Of a stretch of DNA of 55,787 bases, positions 33,550-42,397 are shown in pieces. The notes below the pieces were generated by a model. The model saw only the letters and a program-made list of their open reading frames with translations. It was not told where the DNA came from and did not search any database. This DNA comes from Paracoccaceae bacterium. GTDB taxonomy: Bacteria > Pseudomonadota > Alphaproteobacteria > Rhizobiales > Stappiaceae. The translations under genes and the position numbers were made by a program. The stretch spans positions 1 to 55,787 of the forward strand of contig JABXHV010000009.1 in assembly GCA_013373445.1 (NCBI GenBank). The letters run 5' to 3'. Positions within the stretch are counted from its first letter, which is position 1. Each line of letters starts with the position of its first letter.

Positions 33550-35163
33550 ATGACCAACAAGAGACCTACCAATTGGACCGACCTTGATAATGCGATGGTC
33601 GAACATGCAATCCGCCGCGGTGCATCGCGTCGCGAACTTCTCAAAATGATGATGGCTTCCGGGGTCGGCATCGCAGCGGGAAGCTCGCTGCTGGCAAGTG
33701 CAGGTCGCGCAGTGGCGGCAACCCCGGTTTCTGGCGGTCATCTGAAAGCGGCTGGCTGGTCATCCTCGACAGCAGATACGCTCGACCCGGCAAAAGCCTC
33801 GCTGTCGACCGACTATGTGCGCTGTTGCGCCTTTTACAACCGCCTGACATTTCTAAATGAAACAGGTGCGGTCGAAATGGAGCTGGCTGACAGCATTTCG
33901 ACCGACGACGCCAAGACTTGGGAGATCAAGCTTAAAAAGGGCGTTCAGTTCCACGACGGACATACGCTGAATGCCGATGACGTGGTCTACTCACTCAACC
34001 GCCATCTCGATGAGGCTGTTGGCTCCAAGGTCAACTCTATCGCCAAGCAGATGACCGAGATTGCGAAAGTGGACGATACCACCGTCAAGATCGTGCTGGC
34101 CACGGCCAACGCCGACCTTCCGACGATCCTTGCCCTGCATCACTTCATGATCATTGCTGACGGCACAACAGATTTCACCAAGGCCAACGGCACCGGCGCA
34201 TTCATCTGCGAAACTTTCGAGCCGGGTGTAAAATCGATTGCGGTGAAAAATCCGAACTATTTCAAGTCCGAAGGCCCCTACCTCGACAGTTTCGAATTCT
34301 TCGCGATCACCGACAACAACGCCCGCATCAATGCGCTCCTCTCGGGCGATATTCATCTTGCCGCTGCGGTCAACCCACGTTCGTTGCGGATGCTCGAAGG
34401 TCATGACTCGGTCCGCACCTCGGTCTCGACCTCAGGAAACTACACTGACCTGAACATCCGTCTCGACCTGGATCCAGGCAGCAAAGCGGGCTTTGTCGAA
34501 GGTATGAAGTACCTGATCGACCGCGAGACAATTCAGAAATCAGTAATGCGCGGTTTTGCCGAGATCGCCAATGACCAACCCATCTCGTCCGCGAGCCGCT
34601 ATCACAACCCGAACCTGAAGCCGAGGGAATACGATCCAGAGCGCGCAAAAAGTCTTTTCGAAAAAGCGGGCGTTCTTGGCCAGTCGATCCCTGTCATTGC
34701 CTCTGAAGCTGCAGGCTCCTCGGTGGACATGGCAACCATCGTGCAACAGGCAGGCGCACAGATCGGCATGAACCTTGACGTACAGCGCATGCCGTCGGAC
34801 GGCTACTGGTCGAACTACTGGCTGAAGTCTCCGATCCACTTCGGCAACATCAACCCACGTCCGACCCCCGACATCCTGTTCTCGCTGCTCTATGCTTCGG
34901 ATGCACCGTGGAACGAGAGCCAGTACAAGTCGGAGAAGTTCGACAAGATGATGGTCGAGGCCCGTGGTGCGCTGGACGAAGCGAAACGCACCGAGATCTA
35001 TTGGGAAATGCAGGAAATGATCGCCAATGATGCCGGTACGGTCATTCCCGTTTACATCTCGAATGTCGATGCGGTCACGACCAAGCTGCAAGGGCTGAAA
35101 TCGAACCCGCTCGGTGGCATGATGGGCTATGTTTTCGCCGAACATGTCTGGCTCGAAGCCTAA
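33550..35163 (+). CDS. Peptide/opine-type ABC transporter substrate-binding protein, Tat-exported
   Basis: This 537-residue family-5 solute-binding protein has a twin-arginine signal (GASRRELLKMMMASGVGIAA, Arg27-Arg28) and cleavage near AVAA. The fold is marked by LDPAKASLSTDYVRCCAFYN, the Asp-rich WEIKLKKGVQFHDGHTLNAD and LASAPWNESQYKSEKFDKMM-like C-terminal elements (SDAPWNESQYKSEKFDKMM in the sequence). Export through Tat implies folding before secretion. It is the first transporter gene of a complete importer operon and is followed by a strong hairpin. Ligand: a peptide, opine or amine conjugate, not predictable. Confidence 0.92.
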   Translation: MTNKRPTNWTDLDNAMVEHAIRRGASRRELLKMMMASGVGIAAGSSLLASAGRAVAATPVSGGHLKAAGWSSSTADTLDPAKASLSTDYVRCCAFYNRLTFLNETGAVEMELADSISTDDAKTWEIKLKKGVQFHDGHTLNADDVVYSLNRHLDEAVGSKVNSIAKQMTEIAKVDDTTVKIVLATANADLPTILALHHFMIIADGTTDFTKANGTGAFICETFEPGVKSIAVKNPNYFKSEGPYLDSFEFFAITDNNARINALLSGDIHLAAAVNPRSLRMLEGHDSVRTSVSTSGNYTDLNIRLDLDPGSKAGFVEGMKYLIDRETIQKSVMRGFAEIANDQPISSASRYHNPNLKPREYDPERAKSLFEKAGVLGQSIPVIASEAAGSSVDMATIVQQAGAQIGMNLDVQRMPSDGYWSNYWLKSPIHFGNINPRPTPDILFSLLYASDAPWNESQYKSEKFDKMMVEARGALDEAKRTEIYWEMQEMIANDAGTVIPVYISNVDAVTTKLQGLKSNPLGGMMGYVFAEHVWLEA

Positions 35164-35177
35164 TACCTGCCATAGCG

Positions 35178-35207
35178 AACCGCGGGAGCCATAGGCTTCC
35201 CGCGGTT
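35178..35207 (+). terminator. Intercistronic stem-loop after the binding-protein gene
   Basis: AACCGCGGGA pairs perfectly with TCCCGCGGTT, and the inner GCC-ATA-GGC extends the stem with one bulged T. No long T-run follows, so partial termination or mRNA protection, raising binding-protein level over permease, is the likely role. Confidence 0.75.
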
Positions 35208-35223
35208 CCATCCGCAACCAGGA

Positions 35224-36195
35224 ATGTGCACCTTGCCCACTTCGTTTACGCCCTATTTCCTGATCGCCCAGCGCCTGGGAATCGCACTGATCACATTGGT
35301 CATCGTCTCGTTCGCAGTGTTCTTTGCAACCGAACTCCTGCCCGGAGATGTTGCCCAGATCCTACTTGGACAGGCAGCAACGCCGGAGGCCGTCGCCGGA
35401 TTGCGCGAAGCGATGGGGCTGAATGAGCCCGCGATCTACCGATTCTTGTCGTGGCTGGCGGGTCTTGCCTCGGGTGATCTTGGAATCTCCTACGTCAACA
35501 ATATGCCGGTTACTCAGTTAATCGGTGGCCGCTTGATCAGTTCACTCAAATTGGCCGGCGTGACAACGCTCTTTACCGTACCAATCGCTCTCAGCCTTGG
35601 GATCGGTGCCGCTATGGCGCGCGGCTCACTCTTTGATCGAGTGGTGTCGGTTCTTACGATATCTGTGATTTCAGTCCCCGAATTCATGGTCGCGACGCTT
35701 GCCGTAGTGATCTTCGCGGTCTGGCTCGGTTGGTTGCCGGCATTGAGCTACGGCGTGGAGGTGGACTCATGGAGCGCCATGCTGCGCGGCTATGCGATGC
35801 CCGTCATCACCCTGAGTTTCGTTGTCTCCGCGCAGATGATCCGGATGACCCGCGCCGCAGTGATCGAGACAATCAATACACCCTATGTCGAGATGGCGCT
35901 GCTCAAAGGCGCTTCGCGCAGCCGGATGGTGCTCAAACACGCACTGCCCAATGCCCTGGGTCCGATTGCGAACGCAGTCGCCTTGTCGCTGAGCTACCTG
36001 GTCGGCGGCGTGATCATCGTCGAAACCATTTTCAACTATCCCGGCATTGCGAAGCTGATGGTCGACGCCGTTTCGACCCGTGATCTGCCATTGATCCAGT
36101 CCTGCGCAGTGATCTTCTGCGTCAGTTACCTGTCGCTGATCACGTTTGCGGACGTAATTGCCATCCTTTCAAACCCGAGGCTCCGTCACCGATGA
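35224..36195 (+). CDS. Peptide-type ABC transporter permease (DppB-like)
   Basis: This 323-residue inner-membrane protein has six helices, the DppB-type beginning FLIAQRLGIALITLVIVSF, and the EAA loop EMALLKGASRSRMVLKHALP that couples to the ATPase. The ATG at 35224 lies only a few nt after AGGA; a TTG at 35233 would have more normal spacing and cannot be excluded. It overlaps the next permease gene by four nt. Confidence 0.92.
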   Translation: MCTLPTSFTPYFLIAQRLGIALITLVIVSFAVFFATELLPGDVAQILLGQAATPEAVAGLREAMGLNEPAIYRFLSWLAGLASGDLGISYVNNMPVTQLIGGRLISSLKLAGVTTLFTVPIALSLGIGAAMARGSLFDRVVSVLTISVISVPEFMVATLAVVIFAVWLGWLPALSYGVEVDSWSAMLRGYAMPVITLSFVVSAQMIRMTRAAVIETINTPYVEMALLKGASRSRMVLKHALPNALGPIANAVALSLSYLVGGVIIVETIFNYPGIAKLMVDAVSTRDLPLIQSCAVIFCVSYLSLITFADVIAILSNPRLRHR

Positions 36196-37049
36196 CCAAA
36201 AGGACGCTCTCTCGCCGACTGCCCACGCCGCGCAACTTGGGTTATTCCTTCAACTGGGTGGGGCGGATCGGCCTTACGCTGATCCTCTTTTGGGCGATCG
36301 TTGCGCTAATCGGACCCTGGATCACACCCTATCCGGTCGGCAAGGTTGTCGACTGGGACTTCTTCGGTCCTATGAGCCAGAAGTTCTGGTTGGGGACGGA
36401 TTATCTCGGCCGCGACGTGCTGTCCCGCGTTTTCATGGGCGCGCGCTACACAGTGGGTCTCGCGCTCGCTGGTGTGACGCTTGCTTGCACGGGCGGGGTC
36501 ATACTCGGGATGATCGCTGCGGTGGTCGGCGGCTGGTTCGACACCATCCTGTCGCGCCTTCTCGATGCCTTCAACGGAATCCCGTCCTTGCTCTTCGGCC
36601 TCGTCGTCGTCGCAGCCGTCGGCTCGTCGATCCCGGTGCTGATACTCACGCTGGCCGCCATCTATCTGCCAGGCGCCTATCGCTTCGCCCGCGCGCTGGC
36701 GGTCAATGTGAATACAATGGACTTCGTCACCGTCGCCCGTGCGCGCGGAGAGACAACACTTTATCTCATCCTGCGCGAGATCTTTCCCAATATTCTCGGC
36801 CCGGTGCTGGCCGATCTCGGCCTGCGCTTCGTTTTCATTGTACTCGTCCTTTCCGGCCTGTCCTTCCTCGGTCTCGGCGTTCAGCCTCCTAATGCCGACT
36901 GGGGCGCGCTGGTCCGCGAGAACATCGAGGGCCTCAGCCTCGGCGCACCAGCGGTGATCTTTCCATCGATCGCCATCGCCTCGCTGACCATTTCGGTGAA
37001 CATGTTCATCGACAACCTGCCCACACGCATCCGTGACAGGAGCGAATGA
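36192..37049 (+). CDS. Peptide-type ABC transporter permease (DppC-like)
   Basis: This 285-residue partner permease shows the DppC-type motifs WLGTDYLGRDVLSRVFMGAR after the first helix, the EAA loop TVARARGETTLYLILREIFPN, and LGLGVQPPNADWGALVREN near the end. ATGA overlaps at both ends couple its translation to the upstream permease and the downstream ATPase. Confidence 0.93.
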   Translation: MTKRTLSRRLPTPRNLGYSFNWVGRIGLTLILFWAIVALIGPWITPYPVGKVVDWDFFGPMSQKFWLGTDYLGRDVLSRVFMGARYTVGLALAGVTLACTGGVILGMIAAVVGGWFDTILSRLLDAFNGIPSLLFGLVVVAAVGSSIPVLILTLAAIYLPGAYRFARALAVNVNTMDFVTVARARGETTLYLILREIFPNILGPVLADLGLRFVFIVLVLSGLSFLGLGVQPPNADWGALVRENIEGLSLGAPAVIFPSIAIASLTISVNMFIDNLPTRIRDRSE

Positions 37050-38713
37050 TGCCCCAGACCCCACTTGTTTCCGTTCGTGACCTGACAATCGGCGCCAAGA
37101 CCGATTCCGGTCGCAAGGTCCACATCATCAACGGCGTCAGTTTTGACATTGCCCCCGGCGAGATCCTGGCGCTGATCGGCGAATCTGGTTCCGGTAAGAC
37201 CACGATCGCCCTGTCGCTGATGGGACATGCGCGTACCGGTTGTTCAATCACCGGCGGGCAGATCCGCGTGGGTCGGCACGACGTAACCGCAATGTCCGAG
37301 CGTGCCCGCCAAGTGCTGCGCGGCACCGAAGTGTCCTACGTTCCGCAATCAGCGGCAGCCGCTTTCAATCCGAGCCAGCGCATCATCGACCAGGTGATCG
37401 AGATTTCAACGATCCACAAGCTGATGTCCCGCGCGAATGCAGAGAAGAAGGCGATAGAACTGTTCCGGGCGCTCGCCCTGCCCGACCCTGAAACCATCGG
37501 CCAGCGTTATCCGCACCAGGTCTCGGGCGGCCAGCTTCAGCGTCTTTCGGCCGCCATGGCGCTGATCGGGGATCCGCAGCTCGTCATTTTCGACGAACCA
37601 ACGACCGCGCTCGACGTCACCACCCAGATCGAGGTTCTACGCGCCTTCAAATCGGTTATGCAGAAAAGCGGTGCCTCCGGGGTCTATGTCAGTCACGATC
37701 TTGCCGTGGTGGCCCAGATTGCCGACCGGATCATCGTCCTGCGTTCCGGTGAAATCCAGGAGGAAGGGCCCGCGCAACAGATTCTCGACGCACCGACCCA
37801 CCCGTACACCAAAGAGCTGCTAGCCGCCTTCGAGCCGGTCCCACATGAAGCCGTCGCAGCCGGCGAGGCCAAAGTCCGGTCGTCCATCCTGCGGGTGGCA
37901 GATCTGCATATCGGCTACGGAAAGGAGTTCGGCCGCGAGCCGGCACTCAAGGTCGTCCGGAAAGTGAACTTCAAGATCGAGCGTGGCCGCAATCTCGGCG
38001 TGATCGGTGAATCGGGATCCGGAAAATCCACCCTTGCCCGCGCCATTGCCGGCATCGTCCCTGCATATCGTGGCACGATGGAATTCGACGGTAAGGAATT
38101 CGGCATGAGCCTTGCCAACCGCAGCAAGGAAGAACTGCGCCGCGTGCAGATCGTCTTTCAGTTGGCCGACACGGCACTTAACCCGTCCCATTCCATCGAG
38201 GCTATCATTGGTCGGCCTCTGACCTTCTATCGGGGACTCAAGGGAGGTCAGCGGGAGGCGCGCGTCATCGAGCTTCTCGATATGGTCAAACTGCCGGCCG
38301 CGCTGCGTCACCGCCTGCCGAGCGAACTGTCAGGCGGGCAAAAACAGCGCGTCAATCTGGCCCGCGCGCTCGCCGCCGAGCCCGATCTTATCCTGTGCGA
38401 CGAGATCACCTCGGCGCTCGATACGGTGGTAGCGGCATCAATCCTCGATCTGCTCAAGGAACTTCAGCGTGAACTGAACCTAAGCTACATGTTCATCAGC
38501 CACGACCTTTCCACTGTGGAAGCGATCTGCGACGATGTGTTGGTCATGTACAACGGTGAAGTTGTCGAGGCGCTGCCCGCAGCCGACATGTCGAGCAAGG
38601 CGACGCATCCCTATTCGCGATTGCTGATCTCTTCGGTACCGAAACTTGATACCGGATGGCTATCCGGGCTTGAACAAGACCCCGAACTCGTCGCCGCCTT
38701 CTCCAAGCGCTGA
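37049..38713 (+). CDS. Peptide-type ABC transporter with two fused ATPase domains (DppD-DppF fusion)
   Basis: This 554-residue protein carries two complete nucleotide-binding domains, so one polypeptide replaces the usual DppD and DppF pair. Domain 1 has GESGSGKTT, VSGGQLQRLSAAMAL and VIFDEPTTALD. Domain 2 has [24 protein letters not shown] and ILCDEITSALD, with Ile in place of the usual Pro after the catalytic Glu. Its Q-loop VFQLADTALNPSHS also differs from the common QDPYASLNP. The ATG at 37049 has AGGAG 6 nt upstream; an ATG at 37046 also exists. It completes the importer operon. Confidence 0.92.
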   Translation: MPQTPLVSVRDLTIGAKTDSGRKVHIINGVSFDIAPGEILALIGESGSGKTTIALSLMGHARTGCSITGGQIRVGRHDVTAMSERARQVLRGTEVSYVPQSAAAAFNPSQRIIDQVIEISTIHKLMSRANAEKKAIELFRALALPDPETIGQRYPHQVSGGQLQRLSAAMALIGDPQLVIFDEPTTALDVTTQIEVLRAFKSVMQKSGASGVYVSHDLAVVAQIADRIIVLRSGEIQEEGPAQQILDAPTHPYTKELLAAFEPVPHEAVAAGEAKVRSSILRVADLHIGYGKEFGREPALKVVRKVNFKIERGRNLGVIGESGSGKSTLARAIAGIVPAYRGTMEFDGKEFGMSLANRSKEELRRVQIVFQLADTALNPSHSIEAIIGRPLTFYRGLKGGQREARVIELLDMVKLPAALRHRLPSELSGGQKQRVNLARALAAEPDLILCDEITSALDTVVAASILDLLKELQRELNLSYMFISHDLSTVEAICDDVLVMYNGEVVEALPAADMSSKATHPYSRLLISSVPKLDTGWLSGLEQDPELVAAFSKR

Positions 38714-38716
38714 CGA

Positions 38717-39211
38717 CTACATCCGGTCTTCGAAAAGCCGCGTCAGCGGAATCTGCGGTCTATCAAGCACCGTCTTGATGATCACGAAGCTGAAATACTT
38801 GTCGATTCCGACGTCTCGGTCGATCAGTGTTTCGATAATGTTCTGATAGTCGACGATGCCAGCCGTAATGAACTTGACCAAATAGTCGTAGCCGCCCGAA
38901 ACCAGATGGCATTCGACACAGCTGTCGATCTTCTCAACAGCCTCCTGGAAACGGGCGAAATCGATCTGCCGGTGGTTCTTTAACGTGAATTCGGTGAACA
39001 CAGTCAGCGTTTCACCCAGTTTGGCGACGTTGATCTGGGCCGTATAGCCGGTGATGTAGCCCGCTTGCTGGAGCTTCTTCACCCGCATAAGACAGGGCGA
39101 TGGAGACAGGTTGACCCGTTCGGCCAGTTCGACATTGGTAACGCGACCGTCGCGTTGCAATTCGGCGAGGATTTTCAGGTCGATGCGGTCCAGCTTGTTG
39201 TGTGCGTTCAT
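38717..39211 (-). CDS. Lrp/AsnC-family regulator of the accessory block
   Basis: This 164-residue regulator has the HTH (DLKILAELQRDGRVTNVELA, LSPSPCLMRVKKLQQAGYI) and the RAM domain (CVECHLVSGGYDYLVKFITAG). The TLKNHRQIDFARFQEAVEKI segment is typical of alphaproteobacterial Lrp proteins next to catabolic genes. The start is the ATG at 39211. It is convergent with the importer (3 nt between stops) and divergent from the FAD oxidase gene. A 33-bp inverted repeat lies between, making it the likely controller of both sides. Confidence 0.9.
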   Translation of the reverse strand: MNAHNKLDRIDLKILAELQRDGRVTNVELAERVNLSPSPCLMRVKKLQQAGYITGYTAQINVAKLGETLTVFTEFTLKNHRQIDFARFQEAVEKIDSCVECHLVSGGYDYLVKFITAGIVDYQNIIETLIDRDVGIDKYFSFVIIKTVLDRPQIPLTRLFEDRM

Positions 39212-39264
39212 TTTGTTCACTTTCTTATGTGGTACGCGCAATCTACATTTTGAAGGTCAGTGCG

Positions 39265-39297
39265 GCATTTCTGTCAACAACATATGACAGAAAATGC
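39265..39297. promoter_or_regulatory. Long inverted repeat between lrp-like and FAD oxidase genes, likely operator
   Basis: GCATTTCTGTCA (39265-39276) and TGACAGAAAATGC (39285-39297) form inverted arms that match at 12 positions with one extra base, around an 8-nt AT-rich spacer. The element lies 53 bp from the regulator start and 74 bp from the oxidase start. Its dyad form fits an Lrp dimer site. Confidence 0.65.
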
Positions 39298-39371
39298 TGT
39301 GGCGTTATCGGCATCTGGCATAAGCGACTTCCGTTACGGACATATGGTGAGCCAAACAATAGGAGGGGTTG

Positions 39372-40697
39372 ATGTCTGCACCGCTAATGCACATTTCTAC
39401 CGATGAGGTTCCGCCGTCGAGCGCCGACTGCGTTATCATCGGCGCCGGTATTGTTGGCGTCAGCGCTGCCTACTGGCTCGCGCGCGCCGGGCTGCGCGTC
39501 GCACTCGTGGAAAAAGGCGCGGTCGGGGCCGAGCAGTCGAGCCGGAACTGGGGCTGGTGCCGCCAGCAGAACCGCGATGCCCGCGAACTGCCACTGGCGA
39601 CCAAGACCCTTGCGCTGTGGGAGGAGATGGCCGCCGATATCGGCGAGGATCTCGGTTTCCGCCGCTGCGGACTTCTTTATTTGTCGAACAAACCCTCTGA
39701 GCTGGAAGGCTGGGCTAACTGGGGCCGGTTCGCCCGTACGGCGGGCGTCGATACACGGATGCTGAGCGCTGCCGAGGCTGCGGAACGCGGCGCGGCCACC
39801 GGCCAGAGCTGGCTCGGCGGGGTTTGGTCGCCGACCGATGGCATTGCCGATCCGGCGCGGGCCGCGCCACTGATTGCCAAAGGCGTTATCAAACATGGCG
39901 GCCATGTGGTGCAGAATTGTGCTGTCCGAGGGCTCGAACTGTCGGCTGGCGCTGTTTGCGGTGTCATCACCGAGCGCGGCGTGATCGCAACGAAAATGGT
40001 GGTGATGGCTGGTGGCGCTTGGGCCAGCAGTTTCCTGCATCAATTGGGAATCAAGTTTCCCCAGGCTTCCGTACGCAGTTCGATCTTGTCGGTCGCCCCT
40101 GGAGCCAAAGGCGTGCCGAGTGCCCTGCATACGGGTCCGGTTTCCGTCACCCAGCGGGGTGATGGAGGGTATACGCTTGCGATTTCGGGATGCGGGCATC
40201 TCGACCCGACTCCCGGTGCGGTGATGGGCGCCAAACATTTCCTGCCAATGTTTGCCAAGCGCTGGCGCGCGCTGCGCCCGGGAGGGTTGCAGGCCTGGCG
40301 CAGCGGTTTTGAAACCCGGGCGCATTGGGCGATGGACCAGGAAACCCCTATGGAGCGGGTGCGGGTTCTCGATCCGCGACCCTCGCAAGCCCTGGTCGAC
40401 AAGACCTTGCGCCGCGCGCGCCGCCTGCTGCCGGCCCTGCGTGACATTCCGGTCCAGGCAAGCTGGGCAGGCTACATTGACTCCACGCCCGATGGCGTGC
40501 CGGTGATTGATGCTGACGTCGGGATTGGAGGACTGATTCTGGCTGCCGGTTTGTCGGGGCATGGGTTCGGCGTCGGCCCGGGGGTCGGCCATCTGGTTGC
40601 CGATCTGGCTTTGGGACGCACGACTATCACCGAGGTTGAACAATACCGGTTGGCTCGCTTCGGGGAAAGCCAATGGGGCAAAGTCGCAAAGTTCTGA
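39372..40697 (+). CDS. FAD-dependent oxidoreductase (DadA/DAO-like)
   Basis: This 441-residue flavoprotein has the FAD motif VIIGAGIVGVSAAYWLARAG, EQSSRNWGWCRQQNRDAREL, and a C-terminal LAAGLSGHGFGVGPGVGHL. It belongs to the DAO superfamily, which oxidises D-amino acids, secondary amines or opines to imino or keto acids. The ATG at 39372 has AGGAGG upstream. It is divergent from an Lrp regulator and convergent with an ornithine-cyclodeaminase-like gene that could reduce or further process its imine product. Confidence 0.88.
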   Translation: MSAPLMHISTDEVPPSSADCVIIGAGIVGVSAAYWLARAGLRVALVEKGAVGAEQSSRNWGWCRQQNRDARELPLATKTLALWEEMAADIGEDLGFRRCGLLYLSNKPSELEGWANWGRFARTAGVDTRMLSAAEAAERGAATGQSWLGGVWSPTDGIADPARAAPLIAKGVIKHGGHVVQNCAVRGLELSAGAVCGVITERGVIATKMVVMAGGAWASSFLHQLGIKFPQASVRSSILSVAPGAKGVPSALHTGPVSVTQRGDGGYTLAISGCGHLDPTPGAVMGAKHFLPMFAKRWRALRPGGLQAWRSGFETRAHWAMDQETPMERVRVLDPRPSQALVDKTLRRARRLLPALRDIPVQASWAGYIDSTPDGVPVIDADVGIGGLILAAGLSGHGFGVGPGVGHLVADLALGRTTITEVEQYRLARFGESQWGKVAKF

Positions 40698-41122
40698 GAT
40701 CGGACGGTGGCCTTGCCGACACGAAAGGGGCGAAGGAAGATTTCGCCAGTGCCCCCGAAGATGCATTCTGCCATCGCGCCATTTCATTCCACCCGCCCAA
40801 ACGGCTTGGTGGCGGCCATTTGGCTGCGGGGCGGCAGCGGGCCGGTCACGGTCCGGGGCTGTCTTCATCTGTCCGCCATCTGGAATGATGACATGCATGT
40901 GGCTTTCCCCGTCCGCGTGTTCTGATCCCTAGGAGTCAAACAGCGGTGAGCCGAGCTGTCAAAGATCAGTTACGCTCCACCCCATAAGCGATACCTATAG
41001 GTCGCAGCGCGCCGATCTTGTTTCAAGCCAGGAACGATCACGACCCCTGCGGTAAGCCCCTTGTGGAAATCGCGGCTTCCACGTTCATAAGCGTCAGCAG
41101 GTAGCCTGTCGTCGTGAAAGGG
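40698..41122. other. Gap between convergent oxidase and OCD-like genes
   Basis: No gene is supported in these 425 nt. Frames are open here (a plus-strand frame to 40925, and a minus-strand stretch at about 40979-41115 with coding-like composition but no start), which suggests worn-down coding sequence rather than a working gene. No terminator is obvious. Confidence 0.4.
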
Positions 41123-42064
41123 TCAGGCGGTGGCCTGCGCCCTCGCCTGTATAAGAGCATCAGCAAGATAGAGGTCCTGCAGCGCGATCCCGGAACTGTC
41201 GAAGACCGTTATCGCTTCGTCGGATGTCCGTCCTACAGCAGTCCCCTTGATCACGTCGCCTATCGCGGTGATGGCGATCTCGCCGCTGGCGACTTGGTCG
41301 CAAACATGCTGGAAATCACCGATCATTGTCGACTGCGAAGGCAAGTCACAAAACAGATTGCCGACTTGCATCAGATCGACCGGCAGTTCGTGTTTTCCGG
41401 GCGCATCGGAACCCATGCTGGCAATATGTGTACCTGGACGAACCCAGCTCGCATCAAACAGCGGCTCACGGGCGGGCGTCGCCGTGACCACGATATCTGA
41501 AGATGAGACAGCCTCTTGCGCCGGACAGACCTGGGCATTCAAACCATTTGCTCGAAGCACATCCACAAAAGCATCACGTCTTTCCGAAGCCCGAGCGACC
41601 ACATGGACGATTTCGATAGGGCGAATGCGCGCAAGCGCCATAACCTCGTAATGAGCCTGATTTCCGGCCCCGAATATTGTCAATGACCGGGCATCCTTGC
41701 GCGCCAGAAGATCGGCCGCCACGGCATCTGCCGCGGATGTTCTGTAGGCATTTGCAGTCCCAGCCTCAACGACTGCACTCAAACGACCGATCTCCTGATC
41801 GAGCAGGACAATCGTCGAATTGTGGCGCGGCAATCCACGCTCGGGGTTCTTGGACCAGAACGAACCGACCTTTACACCGGTCAGACGATCCGTTGTGCCC
41901 GATTTGATAGAGAAAGTGTTGGTCGGTGACGCAGATCGGCCCAGCACGGCGGGAAAGACGCGTCCCTCGTCGCCTACAGCGGCCACAAGCGCGTCGCGAA
42001 CAGCTTCATACGCTATTTCGTGTGAAATCAACGTCGCTGATTCTTCCTCGCTAATATAGATCAT
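41123..42064 (-). CDS. Ornithine cyclodeaminase/mu-crystallin family protein
   Basis: This 313-residue NAD(P)-binding protein has SIKSGTTDRLTGVKVGSFW (substrate region), AYRTSAADAVAADLLARKD, the Rossmann motif LTIFGAGNQAHYEVMAL and HIASMGSDAPGKHELP with the Asp found in true cyclodeaminases. Family members include ornithine and lysine cyclodeaminases, DauB-type iminoarginine reductase, iminosuccinate reductase and EutC-like proteins. The ATG at 42064 follows GGGAGG; the frame is open to 42124. Convergence with a DAO-type oxidase suggests imine handling. Confidence 0.87.
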   Translation of the reverse strand: MIYISEEESATLISHEIAYEAVRDALVAAVGDEGRVFPAVLGRSASPTNTFSIKSGTTDRLTGVKVGSFWSKNPERGLPRHNSTIVLLDQEIGRLSAVVEAGTANAYRTSAADAVAADLLARKDARSLTIFGAGNQAHYEVMALARIRPIEIVHVVARASERRDAFVDVLRANGLNAQVCPAQEAVSSSDIVVTATPAREPLFDASWVRPGTHIASMGSDAPGKHELPVDLMQVGNLFCDLPSQSTMIGDFQHVCDQVASGEIAITAIGDVIKGTAVGRTSDEAITVFDSSGIALQDLYLADALIQARAQATA

Positions 42065-42397
42065 TGCAGGACCCTCCCCTATTAAGCTCAAGATGGTAGT
42101 ATCGCCTGACGTCACGGATTTCATACGGAGCTAAAAACCCGTTAATCCAGGGCCAAACCCGGTCCGCGCAATAATCCGTGGACCATACCGAGTACGCAAA
42201 GCGCCCCACCATCAAGCATGTTGATACGCTGCTACTTTTTGACCAGAAAGAGCTGCGCAGGTGATGCCGCCCAGTCGCGTAAAACAGATTAATCCACCAA
42301 ATAGCCAGTCCATAAAAGCAGAGAAATGTGCCGCGGCACGGAGAAACTCAACCACGATTCTTGACTTCAAACCGGAGCATGAGCGCCGCTTCCGAAT
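42065..42397. other. Divergent promoter region with palindromes
   Basis: This 333-nt gap between the OCD-like and GNAT genes holds no supported gene. Palindromes are TGACGTCA at 42107-42114, about 40 nt before the OCD start, and GTGCCGCGGCAC at 42328-42339, about 60 nt before the GNAT start; either may be an operator. Confidence 0.4.

Noticed and set aside
39384-40898. A 504-codon open frame on the minus strand opposite the DadA-like oxidase gene
   Set aside because: It is a mirror of the GC-rich codon use of the real gene, which has clear FAD motifs; the antisense product has low complexity and no motif.
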